Shown: positions 8,415-18,539 of the stretch, in pieces | How positions within the stretch are numbered: position 1 is the stretch's first letter | Layout of the letters: each line of letters starts with the position of its first letter | Origin: an uncultured Myxococcales bacterium | Lineage (GTDB): Bacteria > Myxococcota_A > UBA9042 | Reading direction: 5' to 3' | NCBI GenBank assembly: GCA_903883645.1 | Contig: CAISBR010000193.1 | Location: forward strand, 1 to 64,000 | DNA: 64,000 bases | Notes under the pieces: model-generated | Told to the model about the DNA's origin: nothing | Databases searched by the model: none | The model's input: only the letters and a program-made list of their open reading frames with translations | Translations under genes and position numbers: made by a program

Positions 8415-10028
8415 ATGGGCGAGTCATCCGCTAAACCAAAGGCCTCTCCCGCAGTTCGCGCTGTGCCAAAGAGTGCTGGGGGTAGTACGCTAGCGGCCAG
8501 CCTGGCCTTGCTGGCAACTGCGGCGGCGTTGATCGCGCCCAGCCTGTCGTGGCCGTTCGGCCGTGATCAAGCGATCTTCCACTACATTGGCCGCCAGTGG
8601 GGCGCCGGCCAGCTGCCATATCGCGACACCTTCGACGTTAAACCTCCTGGAATCTTTGCACTCTACCGTCTTACCAGCGCGATCGGCGGCGACGCGATGT
8701 GGACGATTCGTCTCGCCGATGCCCTTGCTTGGCTCGCAATCGGCGGCCTTTTGCCGTGGGCCTGGCCTGGCCGCGGAGATCGCCGACCGAACGGCACGAC
8801 CATGGCCGCTGGAGCCTTGGTAGCTATCGCTAGTTACTTCGCAGTATTCGACTTTTGGGACACCGCTCAAGCCGAAACCTGGCAGGTCTTGGCCTGTGTC
8901 GCCGGCGCGGCCGCGGCGCGCTGGATGCCCGGCTGGTGGGCCGCGTTGAGCGCGGGCGTGCTCCTTGGCGTCGCGGGCCTATTCAAGCCAACTGCTGTTG
9001 TCATGGTGCCGTGGCTACTGGGCAATCTGGCCGGCAGCCCGCGCCAAGCCAAGGGTGCACCGCGGCTGATCGCAAGCACTATCGTGGTCGGCCTGGTCAG
9101 TTTAGCTGTAGTTGGTGGCGCGTTCGGCTGGTTGTATTACCGCGGCGCTGGGCAAGCCCTGGGCGAGCTGTGGGACTACCAACGTGCCTACGCCCGCGTA
9201 CCCATGGGCCACGGCGAGGCCTTGCCCCGGCTGTCGCTGGTCTTTGATCGGCAATTCCACTTATGGCCTGTACTGTTAGCGGTCGGCCTGCTGCTGGATC
9301 TGCTGCTGCTTTGGTATACCTCGACCGCGGCGCCGGCCCTACTCAGCTTTGCCGCGGCGCTGGGTCTGCTCGCTCTCAGTTTTGCCGCTGTGGCGCTCCA
9401 GGGAAAGTACTTCACCTATCATTTCGTGGTAATGCTGCCCATTGTGGTGGGCGCCATCGTCTCGGGTATAGGGCGGCTGAGCGATAAGCTGGGCGGCGCG
9501 AAGATGCTAGCCGGCGTTTCTATGGCACTTTCGATTGGCGCATGGGCCACTGCCGCCCATTGGCCCTTCGATGACCGCGTCAGTGCGGCGCGCCTGGCCG
9601 CAGGACCGTGGCCCAAGTGGATCGCGCACAAGACGGACGCCGCCAGTTGGTACGGCAACTTCCGCGAGATCGCCAACTATGACTTTGCCAATCACTGGAG
9701 AATAAGTCAGGCGATCAATGGATTAAAGAAGCCTGGCGACCGACTGCATGTCCGCGGCTTCGAGTTGCCGATCTATGCGCTGACGGGGCTGAGCACGCCG
9801 GCACGATTCGTGTCTGAATTACCCTTAGAAGATAGCACCTTGGCGACCGAGCACCGCGATCGCTGGCAGCAGGACCACGACAAGCGGCTGTGGACCGACA
9901 CTCCGCCGCGGTTTGTCGTCACGTTCGTCGATCGCCAGTGGGACCTGGACGCGCTGCAAGCCCGCGGCTACACAAAGACTATTTCGTCGGGGCTGCTGCA
10001 GCTGATGGTTCGCAAGGCGCCGGATTAG
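8415..10028 (+). CDS. Multi-pass GT-C-type glycosyltransferase-like membrane protein
   Basis: 537 residues from ATG 8415; a TTG at 8376 gives 13 more residues but has no better support. There are about ten transmembrane segments. The first periplasmic loop carries an acidic/charged stretch FGRDQAIFHYIGRQWGAG and the signature FDVKPPGIF, the D-x-KPP pattern seen in ArnT/PMT-like (GT39/GT83-type) transferases that use lipid-linked sugar donors. A soluble C-terminal domain of about 120 residues ends the protein. Function is expected to be transfer of a sugar to lipid, protein or glycan on the periplasmic face; acceptor and donor are unknown. It is followed by a bidirectional terminator and stands alone. 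Confidence 0.7.
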   Translation: MGESSAKPKASPAVRAVPKSAGGSTLAASLALLATAAALIAPSLSWPFGRDQAIFHYIGRQWGAGQLPYRDTFDVKPPGIFALYRLTSAIGGDAMWTIRLADALAWLAIGGLLPWAWPGRGDRRPNGTTMAAGALVAIASYFAVFDFWDTAQAETWQVLACVAGAAAARWMPGWWAALSAGVLLGVAGLFKPTAVVMVPWLLGNLAGSPRQAKGAPRLIASTIVVGLVSLAVVGGAFGWLYYRGAGQALGELWDYQRAYARVPMGHGEALPRLSLVFDRQFHLWPVLLAVGLLLDLLLLWYTSTAAPALLSFAAALGLLALSFAAVALQGKYFTYHFVVMLPIVVGAIVSGIGRLSDKLGGAKMLAGVSMALSIGAWATAAHWPFDDRVSAARLAAGPWPKWIAHKTDAASWYGNFREIANYDFANHWRISQAINGLKKPGDRLHVRGFELPIYALTGLSTPARFVSELPLEDSTLATEHRDRWQQDHDKRLWTDTPPRFVVTFVDRQWDLDALQARGYTKTISSGLLQLMVRKAPD

Positions 10029-10036
10029 AGCCTGCC

Positions 10037-10094
10037 AAAAACGCCGCGGCCTGGGCCCTCAGGTTGTCTGCGAGGGACCAGGCCGCACGTTTTT
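10037..10094. terminator. Bidirectional Rho-independent terminator
   Basis: A long inverted repeat (left arm 10047-10060, right arm 10072-10085, one internal mismatch, 11-base loop) is flanked by AAAAA at 10037-10041 and TTTTT at 10090-10094. It lies between the convergent glycosyltransferase and M23 peptidase genes, so it can end transcription from both sides. Confidence 0.85.
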
Positions 10095-10157
10095 AGAAAC
10101 ACGGACAATCACTTAGTGTGCGCGAAGGTCACCCAGGGTCAAAACCGGGCCGGGCCG

Positions 10158-11135
10158 CTACAGCGACGCCGTCTTCTGCACCAGCTGGCCGTCGAGCGCG
10201 TCGACCACCGGCTTGAACTGTACTTTGGCAGCCGCATCCAGCTCGCGACGCATCGTACCGTGGTAAGCCACTGGATCTAGGACTTTCTCGCCCTGATTCA
10301 GCTGGTAGTGAAGATGCGGCGCGGTCGAGTGACCGGTGTTCCCGCTCAGGCCTACGACCTGACCAGCCGCGATGGAGTCGCCCTCTTTCACCTTATTTTC
10401 AGACATGTGCAAGAACTTCGCCAGCGTGCCGTCGGGGTACTGCACTTCGACGCAGTTCCCGTTGAACTTCCAGTTCCAGTTGGCGCGCAGCACCTTGCCA
10501 GCGAACGGCGAAGTGATCTCGGTGCCGACCGGGGTCTTGAAGTCCATGCCCGCATGGCCACGGCCGTCGCCGACCAGGCTCGTGACCTGCTGGTAGTCCT
10601 TGATCGGGGTATTCTTCAGCTGCATAGGCACTTCGATACCCTGCTCGTTCCACCACGACGCGAACTTGTCGCCCGGCGCCTGCCACTTGTACACGCGGAA
10701 AGTCTTGCCCATCTTGGCCGCGACCAGCCGCGCCGCCGCAATGTCGATCTCGTTGTTGCCGAGCTCGCGGTAAATCACATCCACCGCGTCGTTCGGCGAC
10801 AGCTCGGTGCGCAGGTTTACGTCCCACACAAAGAGCCGCGCCACGGTCTGGCTCACCTGTGGCCCTAGTCCACCGCCGAGCAACTGCGTAAACGTGCGCT
10901 CAAACGTGCCTGTGACCTGCAAATTTGCTTGTTGCCACTCGACTTGCGGGCCTGTCGGCGCCACCGGAGCGGGCGCAGCAAGGGCGGCAACGGCCACTGG
11001 CTTAGCCTGCACCGCGGCCTCCTGCTTGGCGTCGCCTTTGTGCACGCGGGCGACCAGGAGCACAATGTTCAAGATAATCGAGCACGCGAGCAGCACCCAC
11101 GGCACCCCGCGCTTGCCAAAGACCGACGTATCCAT
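10158..11135 (-). CDS. Membrane-anchored M23 family metallopeptidase
   Basis: 325 residues from the ATG at 11135, preceded by CTGGAGGT; the longer frame to 11201 is rejected. A single N-terminal transmembrane segment (VPWVLLACSIILNIVLLV) anchors the protein, followed by an Ala/Pro-rich linker and a domain of about 120 residues before the peptidase. The M23/LytM domain shows the zinc-ligand motifs HAGMDF and HLHYQ, plus the glycine-rich VVGLSGNTGHS. Such proteins cut peptidoglycan cross-links or, when inactive, activate amidases; here the zinc ligands look complete. A role in cell-wall remodelling is expected. It is convergent with the glycosyltransferase gene and has its own upstream region. 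Confidence 0.85.
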   Translation of the reverse strand: MDTSVFGKRGVPWVLLACSIILNIVLLVARVHKGDAKQEAAVQAKPVAVAALAAPAPVAPTGPQVEWQQANLQVTGTFERTFTQLLGGGLGPQVSQTVARLFVWDVNLRTELSPNDAVDVIYRELGNNEIDIAAARLVAAKMGKTFRVYKWQAPGDKFASWWNEQGIEVPMQLKNTPIKDYQQVTSLVGDGRGHAGMDFKTPVGTEITSPFAGKVLRANWNWKFNGNCVEVQYPDGTLAKFLHMSENKVKEGDSIAAGQVVGLSGNTGHSTAPHLHYQLNQGEKVLDPVAYHGTMRRELDAAAKVQFKPVVDALDGQLVQKTASL

Positions 11136-11392
11136 GCAGACCTCCAGATGATTGCGCACGACCCGAGTGCGGGTCTGACTGCGAGCATCGCCTGCCGGCA
11201 AAAGTCGTCAAATAATTCGCACAAAAACTTGGCAACGGCTTATCTGTCGCGCTTATCGGTGACCTGCAGGGAAGCATCCATTTTCTACTAATTGAAACTA
11301 ATGGCCTTTTTGCATCACGTCGCAACCGACTCCGCTCGTCGGCAAAAAGCACAACGCCACGAAAAAAACCCCCGCGCGTGGCCGTTCGGGGC
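11136..11392. other. Intergenic region upstream of M23 gene and tRNA-Ala
   Basis: No coding signal is convincing here. The long open frame that crosses it continues through the tRNA and is not a gene. The region should hold the promoter of the M23 peptidase gene on the minus strand; I could not fix one. Confidence 0.4.
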
Positions 11393-11421
11393 TTGCACTG
11401 AAAGCTGGGTGTCGCTACACT
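11393..11421 (+). promoter_or_regulatory. Probable sigma-70 promoter of tRNA-Ala
   Basis: TTGCAC at 11393-11398, a 17-base spacer, then TACACT at 11416-11421, followed by a GC-rich discriminator (GCCCCGCGC). The GC discriminator is typical of stable-RNA promoters under stringent control. The expected start is about 35 bases before the tRNA. The hexamers match consensus only partly. Confidence 0.45.
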
Positions 11422-11462
11422 GCCCCGCGCTGAACCAGACACGCTCGGGTTCACTGGCAAAC

Positions 11463-11535
11463 GGGGACGTAGCTCAGCTGGGAGAGTACCTGAATGGCAT
11501 TCAGGGGGTCACGGGTTCGATCCCCGTCGTCTCCA
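11463..11535 (+). tRNA. tRNA-Ala (anticodon GGC)
   Basis: A complete cloverleaf is readable. The acceptor arm pairs GGGGACG (11463-11469) with CGTCTCC (11528-11534, one G-T pair). The D stem is at 11472-11475/11484-11487. The anticodon stem CCTGA/TCAGG (11489-11493/11501-11505) encloses loop ATGGCAT with anticodon GGC at 11496-11498. The T arm pairs ACGGG/CCCGT around TTCGATC. The discriminator is A11535. CCA is not fully encoded. GGC reads the alanine codon GCC. It lies 215 bases before sucA. Confidence 0.96.
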
Positions 11536-11750
11536 CCCGCATTAAGCCAGACGCTGCAAGGGCTCGGAATCGCAAGGTTCCGGGCCCTTCGTGTTTTTCG
11601 ACCCAGCGCCCCTATGCGGCGTGGCAAGTGCGCCAGTCCTGCGCCAACAAACCGAGCGTGCACCTGCAACTGCGCGATCTCGCCTCGACAAGGGCCCTTA
11701 GGCACCTATGCTGGCAAGCCCAAAGCCGGCGGCGTCCGGCACGCACGACG

Positions 11751-14528
11751 ATGCTCCAAGTCCTCAATCGCAGCAACCTTGAACTGGCTGAACAGCTGTA
11801 TATTCAATGGCTTGGCAACCCATCCAGCGTATCGGGCGACTGGCAGTCTTACTTTGCCTCCGAGCTACAGGCGCCGGTCCAAGCGACGACACGGTCGGTC
11901 GAGGACTGCGCCAATTGCCATGTAAGTCAAGAACTTTTGCATGTTACTGCCAAGCAGGAGCGCGTCGACCGGCTAGTGCGCGGCTACCGGGTCCGCGGGC
12001 ATGTGGCGGCGCACTTGGACCCGCTGTCGGATCAGCGCGAATCGCACCCCGAGCTCGAACTGGCCGAGTACGAACTGAGCGAAGCCGACCTCGACACGAC
12101 GTTTTCGGCGCGCACTCTGTCGGGCAGGCCCACGGCGACGCTCCGTGAAATTCTTGCGAAATTGCGCCGAACCTACTGCGGCCCCATTGGTGTGCAGTTC
12201 ATGCACATCGACGACGACGAGGCGCGCCTGTGGCTACAAGGCCGCATGGAGTCAAGCGAAAACCAGGTAGCGCTCGATCGCGACCGGCAGCGGCAGATTT
12301 TCGCCAAGCTGGCCCAGGCCGAAGTCTTCGAGACGTTTCTGCAAAAGAAGTTTGTCGGCGCCAAGCGGTTCTCGCTCGAAGGCGGTGAGTCGCTAATTCC
12401 CCTGCTGGATCAGGCGATTGACGCGGCATCCAAGTCAGGGGTCGAAGAAATCGTCATCGGCATGGCCCACCGTGGCCGGCTCAACGTGCTCGCCAATATC
12501 TTGGGCAAGGATCCCTCGCAGATCTTTCGTGAATTCGAAGACAAAGACGCGGAGCTCAAGATCGGCCGCGGCGATGTGAAATACCACCTGGGGCATACGT
12601 CGGAATACACGACGCTGTCGGGCGACAAGGTGTGGCTAAATTTGTGTTTTAATCCTTCGCACTTAGAGATCGTAGGGCCGGTTGCGGTGGGACGCACGCG
12701 GGCTCGGCAAGATCGCGAGGGCGATCGTGGTCACTTGCGGGTCATGCCGATCCTCATCCACGGCGACGCGGCCTTTGCCGGCCAGGGCATCGTGCAAGAG
12801 ACTCTGAACCTTAGTGAATTGCACGGTTACCGCGTCGGAGGTACGGTGCATGTCATCGTGAACAATCAAATCGGCTTTACGACCCCGCCCGAGAGCTCGC
12901 GGTCGTCGCGCTATTGCACCGATGTGGCGCGCATGCTGCAAGTGCCGATTTTTCATGTAAACGGCGAGCATCCCGAGGGCGTCACGCAAGTTATTGAGCT
13001 TGCTATGGAATTTCGCAGAAAGTTCCACCGTGACGTCATCGTCGACATGTACTGCTACCGGCGCCACGGTCACAACGAGGGAGATGACCCTACCTTTACA
13101 CAACCGCTTATGTATCAAGCGATTCGGGCGCGAAAGTCCGTGGTAGAGGGCTATCTTGAGAACCTGCAAACGCTGGGCGTCCTGCGCGCTGACGAGGGGC
13201 GCGAGATCGTGTTTCGTGCGCAACAGCGGCTAGAGGATGAGCTTTCGCGGGCGCGAGCGGCGACGTTCACCCCGCCGCGGCGGCTGGCGTCGCAGTGGCG
13301 AGCCTATCAGGGCGGGCCCGACCGCGAGACGCCCGAAGTGCCGACTGACGTGCCGCGCGCGCGCTTAAGCGAACTGCTGGCCCAGCAAACGGAGCTGCCG
13401 CAAGGGTTTACGGTGCATCCCAAGCTGCAGCGAAGCGTGCTCGACGCGCGACGTGACATGGCGACGGGCAAGAAGCTGCTCGACTGGGGCGGTGCCGAAG
13501 CCCTGGCCTGGGCTACGCTTTTGGTCGAGGGGCACGCTATTCGCCTGTCGGGCCAGGACTCGGGGCGCGGCACCTTTAGCCACCGCCATGCCGTGCTGCA
13601 CGACTATCAGACCGGGGCGCAACACGTGCCGCTGCAGCATTTACAGAATGGCCAAGCGGAGTTTCGACCCATCGACTCGCCCCTGAGCGAAGCAGCGGTG
13701 CTGGGCTTCGATTTTGGCTACAGCCTCGACGCTCCGGGCACTTTGGTCATGTGGGAGGCTCAGTTCGGCGACTTCAACAACTGCGCCCAGGTGATCATCG
13801 ACCAGTTCATCGCTTCGTGCGAAGACAAGTGGAACCGCCTGTCGGGTCTCGTGCTTTTGCTGCCGCATGGCTTTGAAGGTCAGGGGCCAGAGCACAGCTC
13901 GGCGCGCCTCGAGCGGTTCTTAAACATCGCCGCCGAAGACAACATTCAGGTGATGAATCTGACAACGCCTGCCAATCTTTTCCATGCGTTGCGCCGGCAA
14001 GTACTGCGACCACTGCGCAAGCCCCTGGTGGTCATGTCGCCCAAGTCGCTGCTGCGGCACGCCGAGGCGGTGTCGAGTCTCGACGAGCTGGCGAACGGCA
14101 GTTTCGAGCGGGTGATAGGCGATCCGGGGGTAAAACCCGAGAAATGCCAAAGAATTTTGCTCTGCAGCGGCAAGCTGTACTACGACTTGGTCGAGGCGCG
14201 GCGGCAGCGCCAGGCCGACGTTGTGGCGATCGTGCGCATTGAACAGTTGTATCCTTTGAGCGACAAGGAGTTGCACGAGGTACTGGCGCCCTACCCGCCC
14301 AGCGTGCCCGTGTTCTTTGTGCAAGAAGAGCCGCGCAACATGGGCGCGTGGGTGTTCCTGCATGTGCGCCTCGGCAAGAAATTGTTTGGCAAATGGCGAA
14401 TGTACGGCCTTACCCGCCCCGAGTCGGCTAGCCCGGCGACTGGTTCGATTGGCGCACACAAAGTGGAGCAGGCGCGGCTGATCGACGACGCATTTACCTG
14501 GCTGCCGGCCCGCGGCGCAGAGGACTGA
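11751..14528 (+). CDS. sucA: 2-oxoglutarate dehydrogenase E1 component
   Basis: 925 residues from ATG 11751. The open frame extends back to 11292, but that part covers the tRNA and is not coding. The E1 subunit decarboxylates 2-oxoglutarate with thiamine diphosphate and passes the succinyl group to the lipoyl arm of E2 in the TCA cycle. The N-terminus ([12 protein letters not shown] and a following SWQSYF-like GDWQSYF) is the conserved OGDH start. Core motifs are [41 protein letters not shown], the ThDP-binding [11 protein letters not shown] region, [17 protein letters not shown] and [15 protein letters not shown]. No strong ribosome binding site precedes 11751. One base separates it from sucB. 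Confidence 0.96.
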   Translation: MLQVLNRSNLELAEQLYIQWLGNPSSVSGDWQSYFASELQAPVQATTRSVEDCANCHVSQELLHVTAKQERVDRLVRGYRVRGHVAAHLDPLSDQRESHPELELAEYELSEADLDTTFSARTLSGRPTATLREILAKLRRTYCGPIGVQFMHIDDDEARLWLQGRMESSENQVALDRDRQRQIFAKLAQAEVFETFLQKKFVGAKRFSLEGGESLIPLLDQAIDAASKSGVEEIVIGMAHRGRLNVLANILGKDPSQIFREFEDKDAELKIGRGDVKYHLGHTSEYTTLSGDKVWLNLCFNPSHLEIVGPVAVGRTRARQDREGDRGHLRVMPILIHGDAAFAGQGIVQETLNLSELHGYRVGGTVHVIVNNQIGFTTPPESSRSSRYCTDVARMLQVPIFHVNGEHPEGVTQVIELAMEFRRKFHRDVIVDMYCYRRHGHNEGDDPTFTQPLMYQAIRARKSVVEGYLENLQTLGVLRADEGREIVFRAQQRLEDELSRARAATFTPPRRLASQWRAYQGGPDRETPEVPTDVPRARLSELLAQQTELPQGFTVHPKLQRSVLDARRDMATGKKLLDWGGAEALAWATLLVEGHAIRLSGQDSGRGTFSHRHAVLHDYQTGAQHVPLQHLQNGQAEFRPIDSPLSEAAVLGFDFGYSLDAPGTLVMWEAQFGDFNNCAQVIIDQFIASCEDKWNRLSGLVLLLPHGFEGQGPEHSSARLERFLNIAAEDNIQVMNLTTPANLFHALRRQVLRPLRKPLVVMSPKSLLRHAEAVSSLDELANGSFERVIGDPGVKPEKCQRILLCSGKLYYDLVEARRQRQADVVAIVRIEQLYPLSDKELHEVLAPYPPSVPVFFVQEEPRNMGAWVFLHVRLGKKLFGKWRMYGLTRPESASPATGSIGAHKVEQARLIDDAFTWLPARGAED

Positions 14529-14529
14529 G

Positions 14530-15789
<1,260 letters not shown>

Positions 15790-15796
15790 GGATTCG

Positions 15797-17191
15797 ATGA
15801 TAACGTGTGATCTCGCAGTGATCGGCGCGGGCCCTGGCGGCTACGTCGCCTCGATTCGGGCCGCCCAGCTTGGCCTACGGGTGGTATGCATCGAAAAGGA
15901 AAGCGCTCTTGGTGGCACCTGCCTGCGCATCGGCTGTATTCCTTCCAAAGCGCTGCTCGAGTCGTCGGAGCATTTCCATCGTACGCAAACGGACTTGGCC
16001 CGCCACGGCGTGCTGGTACAGGGCGTTGCGCTCGACTTGGCCGCGATGATGAAGCGCAAGACGCAAGTGGTCGCCGCGCTAACCCAGGGCGTGGCCGGGC
16101 TGTTCAAGAAGAATAAGATCGAGCGGTTGCAAGGTGCGGCGCGCATTGCCGGCAAAGATGGCGAGCGTTGGCAGGTGGCCGTGGGCGACGAGCAGGTGAG
16201 CGCCAAGTGGGTCCTCATCGCCACGGGCTCGGAGCCTGCCGCCCTGCCCGGCATAGTTCTCGACGGCGACCTCATTGGCACCTCGACCGAGGCGCTAAGT
16301 TACCCCAGTGTTCCTAAGCATTTGGTCGTCATTGGCGCCGGCGTTATCGGCCTTGAGTTGGGCTCGGTGTGGCGGCGTTTGGGCGCCAAGGTCACGGTTC
16401 TCGAGTACGCTGACCGCATCCTACCCAGCCTCGATCGCGACGTAAGCGAAGCTGCCAAGAAGGTTTTCGTCAAACAGGGCATTGAGTTCCGTCTGGGCGT
16501 CCGCGTCACCGCAGCCACGGCAAGCGCCGGCCTAGGGCACGTCGCCTTCGAAGCGAACGGCACGCGGCAAGAGTTGAGCTGCGACCGCGTCCTCGTGGCC
16601 GTCGGCCGTACGCCCCACACCGCAGGCTTGGGCCTAGTTGAGGCCGGTGTCGAGCTCGATACGCGCGGCCGCATCGTCACCCGCGACCACTTCGCCACCA
16701 CCGCCACCGGTATCTTTGCCATTGGCGACGTCATTGCCGGCCCGATGCTCGCCCACAAAGCCGAAGACGAGGGCATGGCCTGCGCAGAGCGCCTCGCAAC
16801 CGGCTACGGCCACGTCGACTACACCACCATCGCGGCAGTGGTCTATACCGACCCCGAGATCGCCACTGTGGGCGCCAGCCAAGAGGACTTGATAGCCCGA
16901 GGCATCGCCTTCAAAGTCGGCAGCTTCCCCTTCATGGCCAACGGTCGCGCCCGCGCCATGGGTTCGACCGACGGCTTCGTCAAGATCCTCGCCGACGCCG
17001 CCAGCGACCGGGTCCTTGGCGCGGCGATTGTGGGCCCGCACGCCAGCGAACTCATCGCCGAGGTGGCCACCGCCATGGCTTTCGGCGCATCGAGCGAAGA
17101 CATCGCCCGCACTTGTCACGCCCATCCGACCCTAAGCGAGGCTGTCCGCGAAGCCGCCCTTGCCGTCGACGGCCGAGCCATTCACGCTTAA
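15797..17191 (+). CDS. lpd: Dihydrolipoyl dehydrogenase, E3
   Basis: 464 residues from ATG 15797, preceded by GAGG; the frame's earlier start at 15755 lies inside sucB and is rejected. E3 reoxidises the dihydrolipoyl arm of E2 and passes electrons through a disulfide and FAD to NAD+. Visible motifs are the FAD-binding GAGPGGYVAS, the redox-active disulfide GGTCLRIGCIPSK, the NAD-binding GAGVIGLELGSV, the second FAD motif FAIGDVIAGPMLAHKA and the C-terminal HAHPTLSE with the catalytic His-Glu pair. Third gene of the sucA-sucB-lpd operon, 7 bases after sucB. It may also serve other 2-oxoacid dehydrogenases. Confidence 0.96.
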   Translation: MITCDLAVIGAGPGGYVASIRAAQLGLRVVCIEKESALGGTCLRIGCIPSKALLESSEHFHRTQTDLARHGVLVQGVALDLAAMMKRKTQVVAALTQGVAGLFKKNKIERLQGAARIAGKDGERWQVAVGDEQVSAKWVLIATGSEPAALPGIVLDGDLIGTSTEALSYPSVPKHLVVIGAGVIGLELGSVWRRLGAKVTVLEYADRILPSLDRDVSEAAKKVFVKQGIEFRLGVRVTAATASAGLGHVAFEANGTRQELSCDRVLVAVGRTPHTAGLGLVEAGVELDTRGRIVTRDHFATTATGIFAIGDVIAGPMLAHKAEDEGMACAERLATGYGHVDYTTIAAVVYTDPEIATVGASQEDLIARGIAFKVGSFPFMANGRARAMGSTDGFVKILADAASDRVLGAAIVGPHASELIAEVATAMAFGASSEDIARTCHAHPTLSEAVREAALAVDGRAIHA

Positions 17192-17228
17192 TTTCAAGCA
17201 GTAGAAAATGGATGCAAGGCGATCCGCC

Positions 17229-18524
17229 CTAGACGTCGCTCTGCCCGAGGCGGTTGCGCACCAGGATCACGGCCACAAAACAAGCCGCCAACACCGCCGC
17301 GCCAAGGAGCAGCCCCAACACGGGTCCCAGGTCGCCCTTGCTGGTCTCAAAGGCCTTGCCGATCCAAAGCTCTTGCACCACGGAGCCGGCCGAGCCGAGT
17401 CCCGAGATGATGCCCGCCGCCCGCACCGCGCCGCGGCCCTTGCCGATATCCATGGCGCCAGCCCCCGTCAGCAGCGCGTCCGGCCCGAACAGCGTAAACC
17501 CAACTAGGCCAATACACAGAGCAAACATGGTCACCGATGCACCGCCCAGGGTAAATAGCAGACCGGTCGCTCCAATATTCGCCACCAGCATCCACATCGA
17601 GACGGCCGCGCGCCGCCCGCCAAAGAGCTTGTCCGACAGCCAGCCTGTAGCGATAACACCAGCAATTCCACATAGATCGAAGAGAGTTGACAGATAACCA
17701 GCTTGATCGCCTGGCAGCTTGAAGTTGTTCTGCAGCACATATGGCGCCCAGGACCACAGGGCATAACGTATGAATTTTAGGCAGAAATAGGTAAGACCAA
17801 CCAGCACCACGCTCGTCCATACGCTCGCCGACCACTTGGTATCGCCGTCGCTGCCCGCCTCACCGCCCCCACTTTCGTCATCGATCACGGACGGCAGTCC
17901 CACATCTTCGGGCCGATTGGCCTGATTCCAGTAGAACACTGCTAAAATCCCCACCATCACGACCGAGCCGGCCCAGAACGCCCATGTCCAGCCCATGTGC
18001 ACGAGCACGAAGGCCGCAAGCGCATTGGCAAATACGCCGCCGAACTGGAAATTGGTCGACCACAGCCCCATCACGCGACCGCGCTCTTCGCGGCGAAACC
18101 ACATCGCCATGGTGCCCACATTGCTCGACCAGCCAGTGGCCTGTGCCAAGCCGTTGACCGCCATCAGAGCAATGAACACCGCAAGACCACTCGAAAATCC
18201 GAGCGCCACACCACAGACCGCGGTAATGGCCATGCCCACCAGCAGCATCCGTCGTGGACCGATACGCGGGCCAATCGCTCCGGCCAGGAATTGCCCTGCG
18301 GTATACGCCAGCAAATAGCTCGCATAGATCAGGGCCAAGTCGGCCGCGCCAAAGTGCAGCGTATCGCCCAGATCCTTCTTGACGATCGAGTACGGCTTGC
18401 GGCAGATGTAGAAGCCGATATACGACAGCCACGTCGCGCCAAACACCCGATAACGCCATTGTTTTAGGCGCTGCGCGATGTGCGGGTCGGCGTGCAGCGG
18501 CGCCATTTTGCTCGTTGCGGTCAC
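17229..18524 (-). CDS. MFS organophosphate:phosphate antiporter (GlpT/SLC37-like)
   Basis: 431 residues with about 12 transmembrane segments. The start is GTG 18524 with GAGGA at good spacing. After the first segment comes GFYICRKPYSIVKKDLGD, the RKP motif of the organophosphate:Pi antiporter family, then LIYASYLLAYTAGQFLAGAIGPRIGPRR (an MFS loop with a GxxxDRxGRR-like pattern lacking the Asp). The middle loop is acidic and about 30 residues long. Family members exchange glycerol-3-phosphate or hexose phosphates for phosphate across the inner membrane. Glycerol-3-phosphate is a reasonable guess because glpD lies elsewhere in the window (41216), but the two genes are far apart. It is convergent with lpd and lies 15 bases downstream of the DUF2169 gene. 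Confidence 0.82.
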   Translation of the reverse strand: MTATSKMAPLHADPHIAQRLKQWRYRVFGATWLSYIGFYICRKPYSIVKKDLGDTLHFGAADLALIYASYLLAYTAGQFLAGAIGPRIGPRRMLLVGMAITAVCGVALGFSSGLAVFIALMAVNGLAQATGWSSNVGTMAMWFRREERGRVMGLWSTNFQFGGVFANALAAFVLVHMGWTWAFWAGSVVMVGILAVFYWNQANRPEDVGLPSVIDDESGGGEAGSDGDTKWSASVWTSVVLVGLTYFCLKFIRYALWSWAPYVLQNNFKLPGDQAGYLSTLFDLCGIAGVIATGWLSDKLFGGRRAAVSMWMLVANIGATGLLFTLGGASVTMFALCIGLVGFTLFGPDALLTGAGAMDIGKGRGAVRAAGIISGLGSAGSVVQELWIGKAFETSKGDLGPVLGLLLGAAVLAACFVAVILVRNRLGQSDV

Positions 18525-18539
18525 AGGTTCCTCGCGGGG

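Noticed and set aside
11292-11750. Open reading frame continuous with sucA upstream of 11751
   Set aside because: It runs through the tRNA-Ala gene and its product there resembles no OGDH N-terminus; ATG 11751 begins the conserved E1 start.
17192-17228. Terminator between lpd and the antiporter gene
   Set aside because: No inverted repeat with a T run was found in the short convergent gap.
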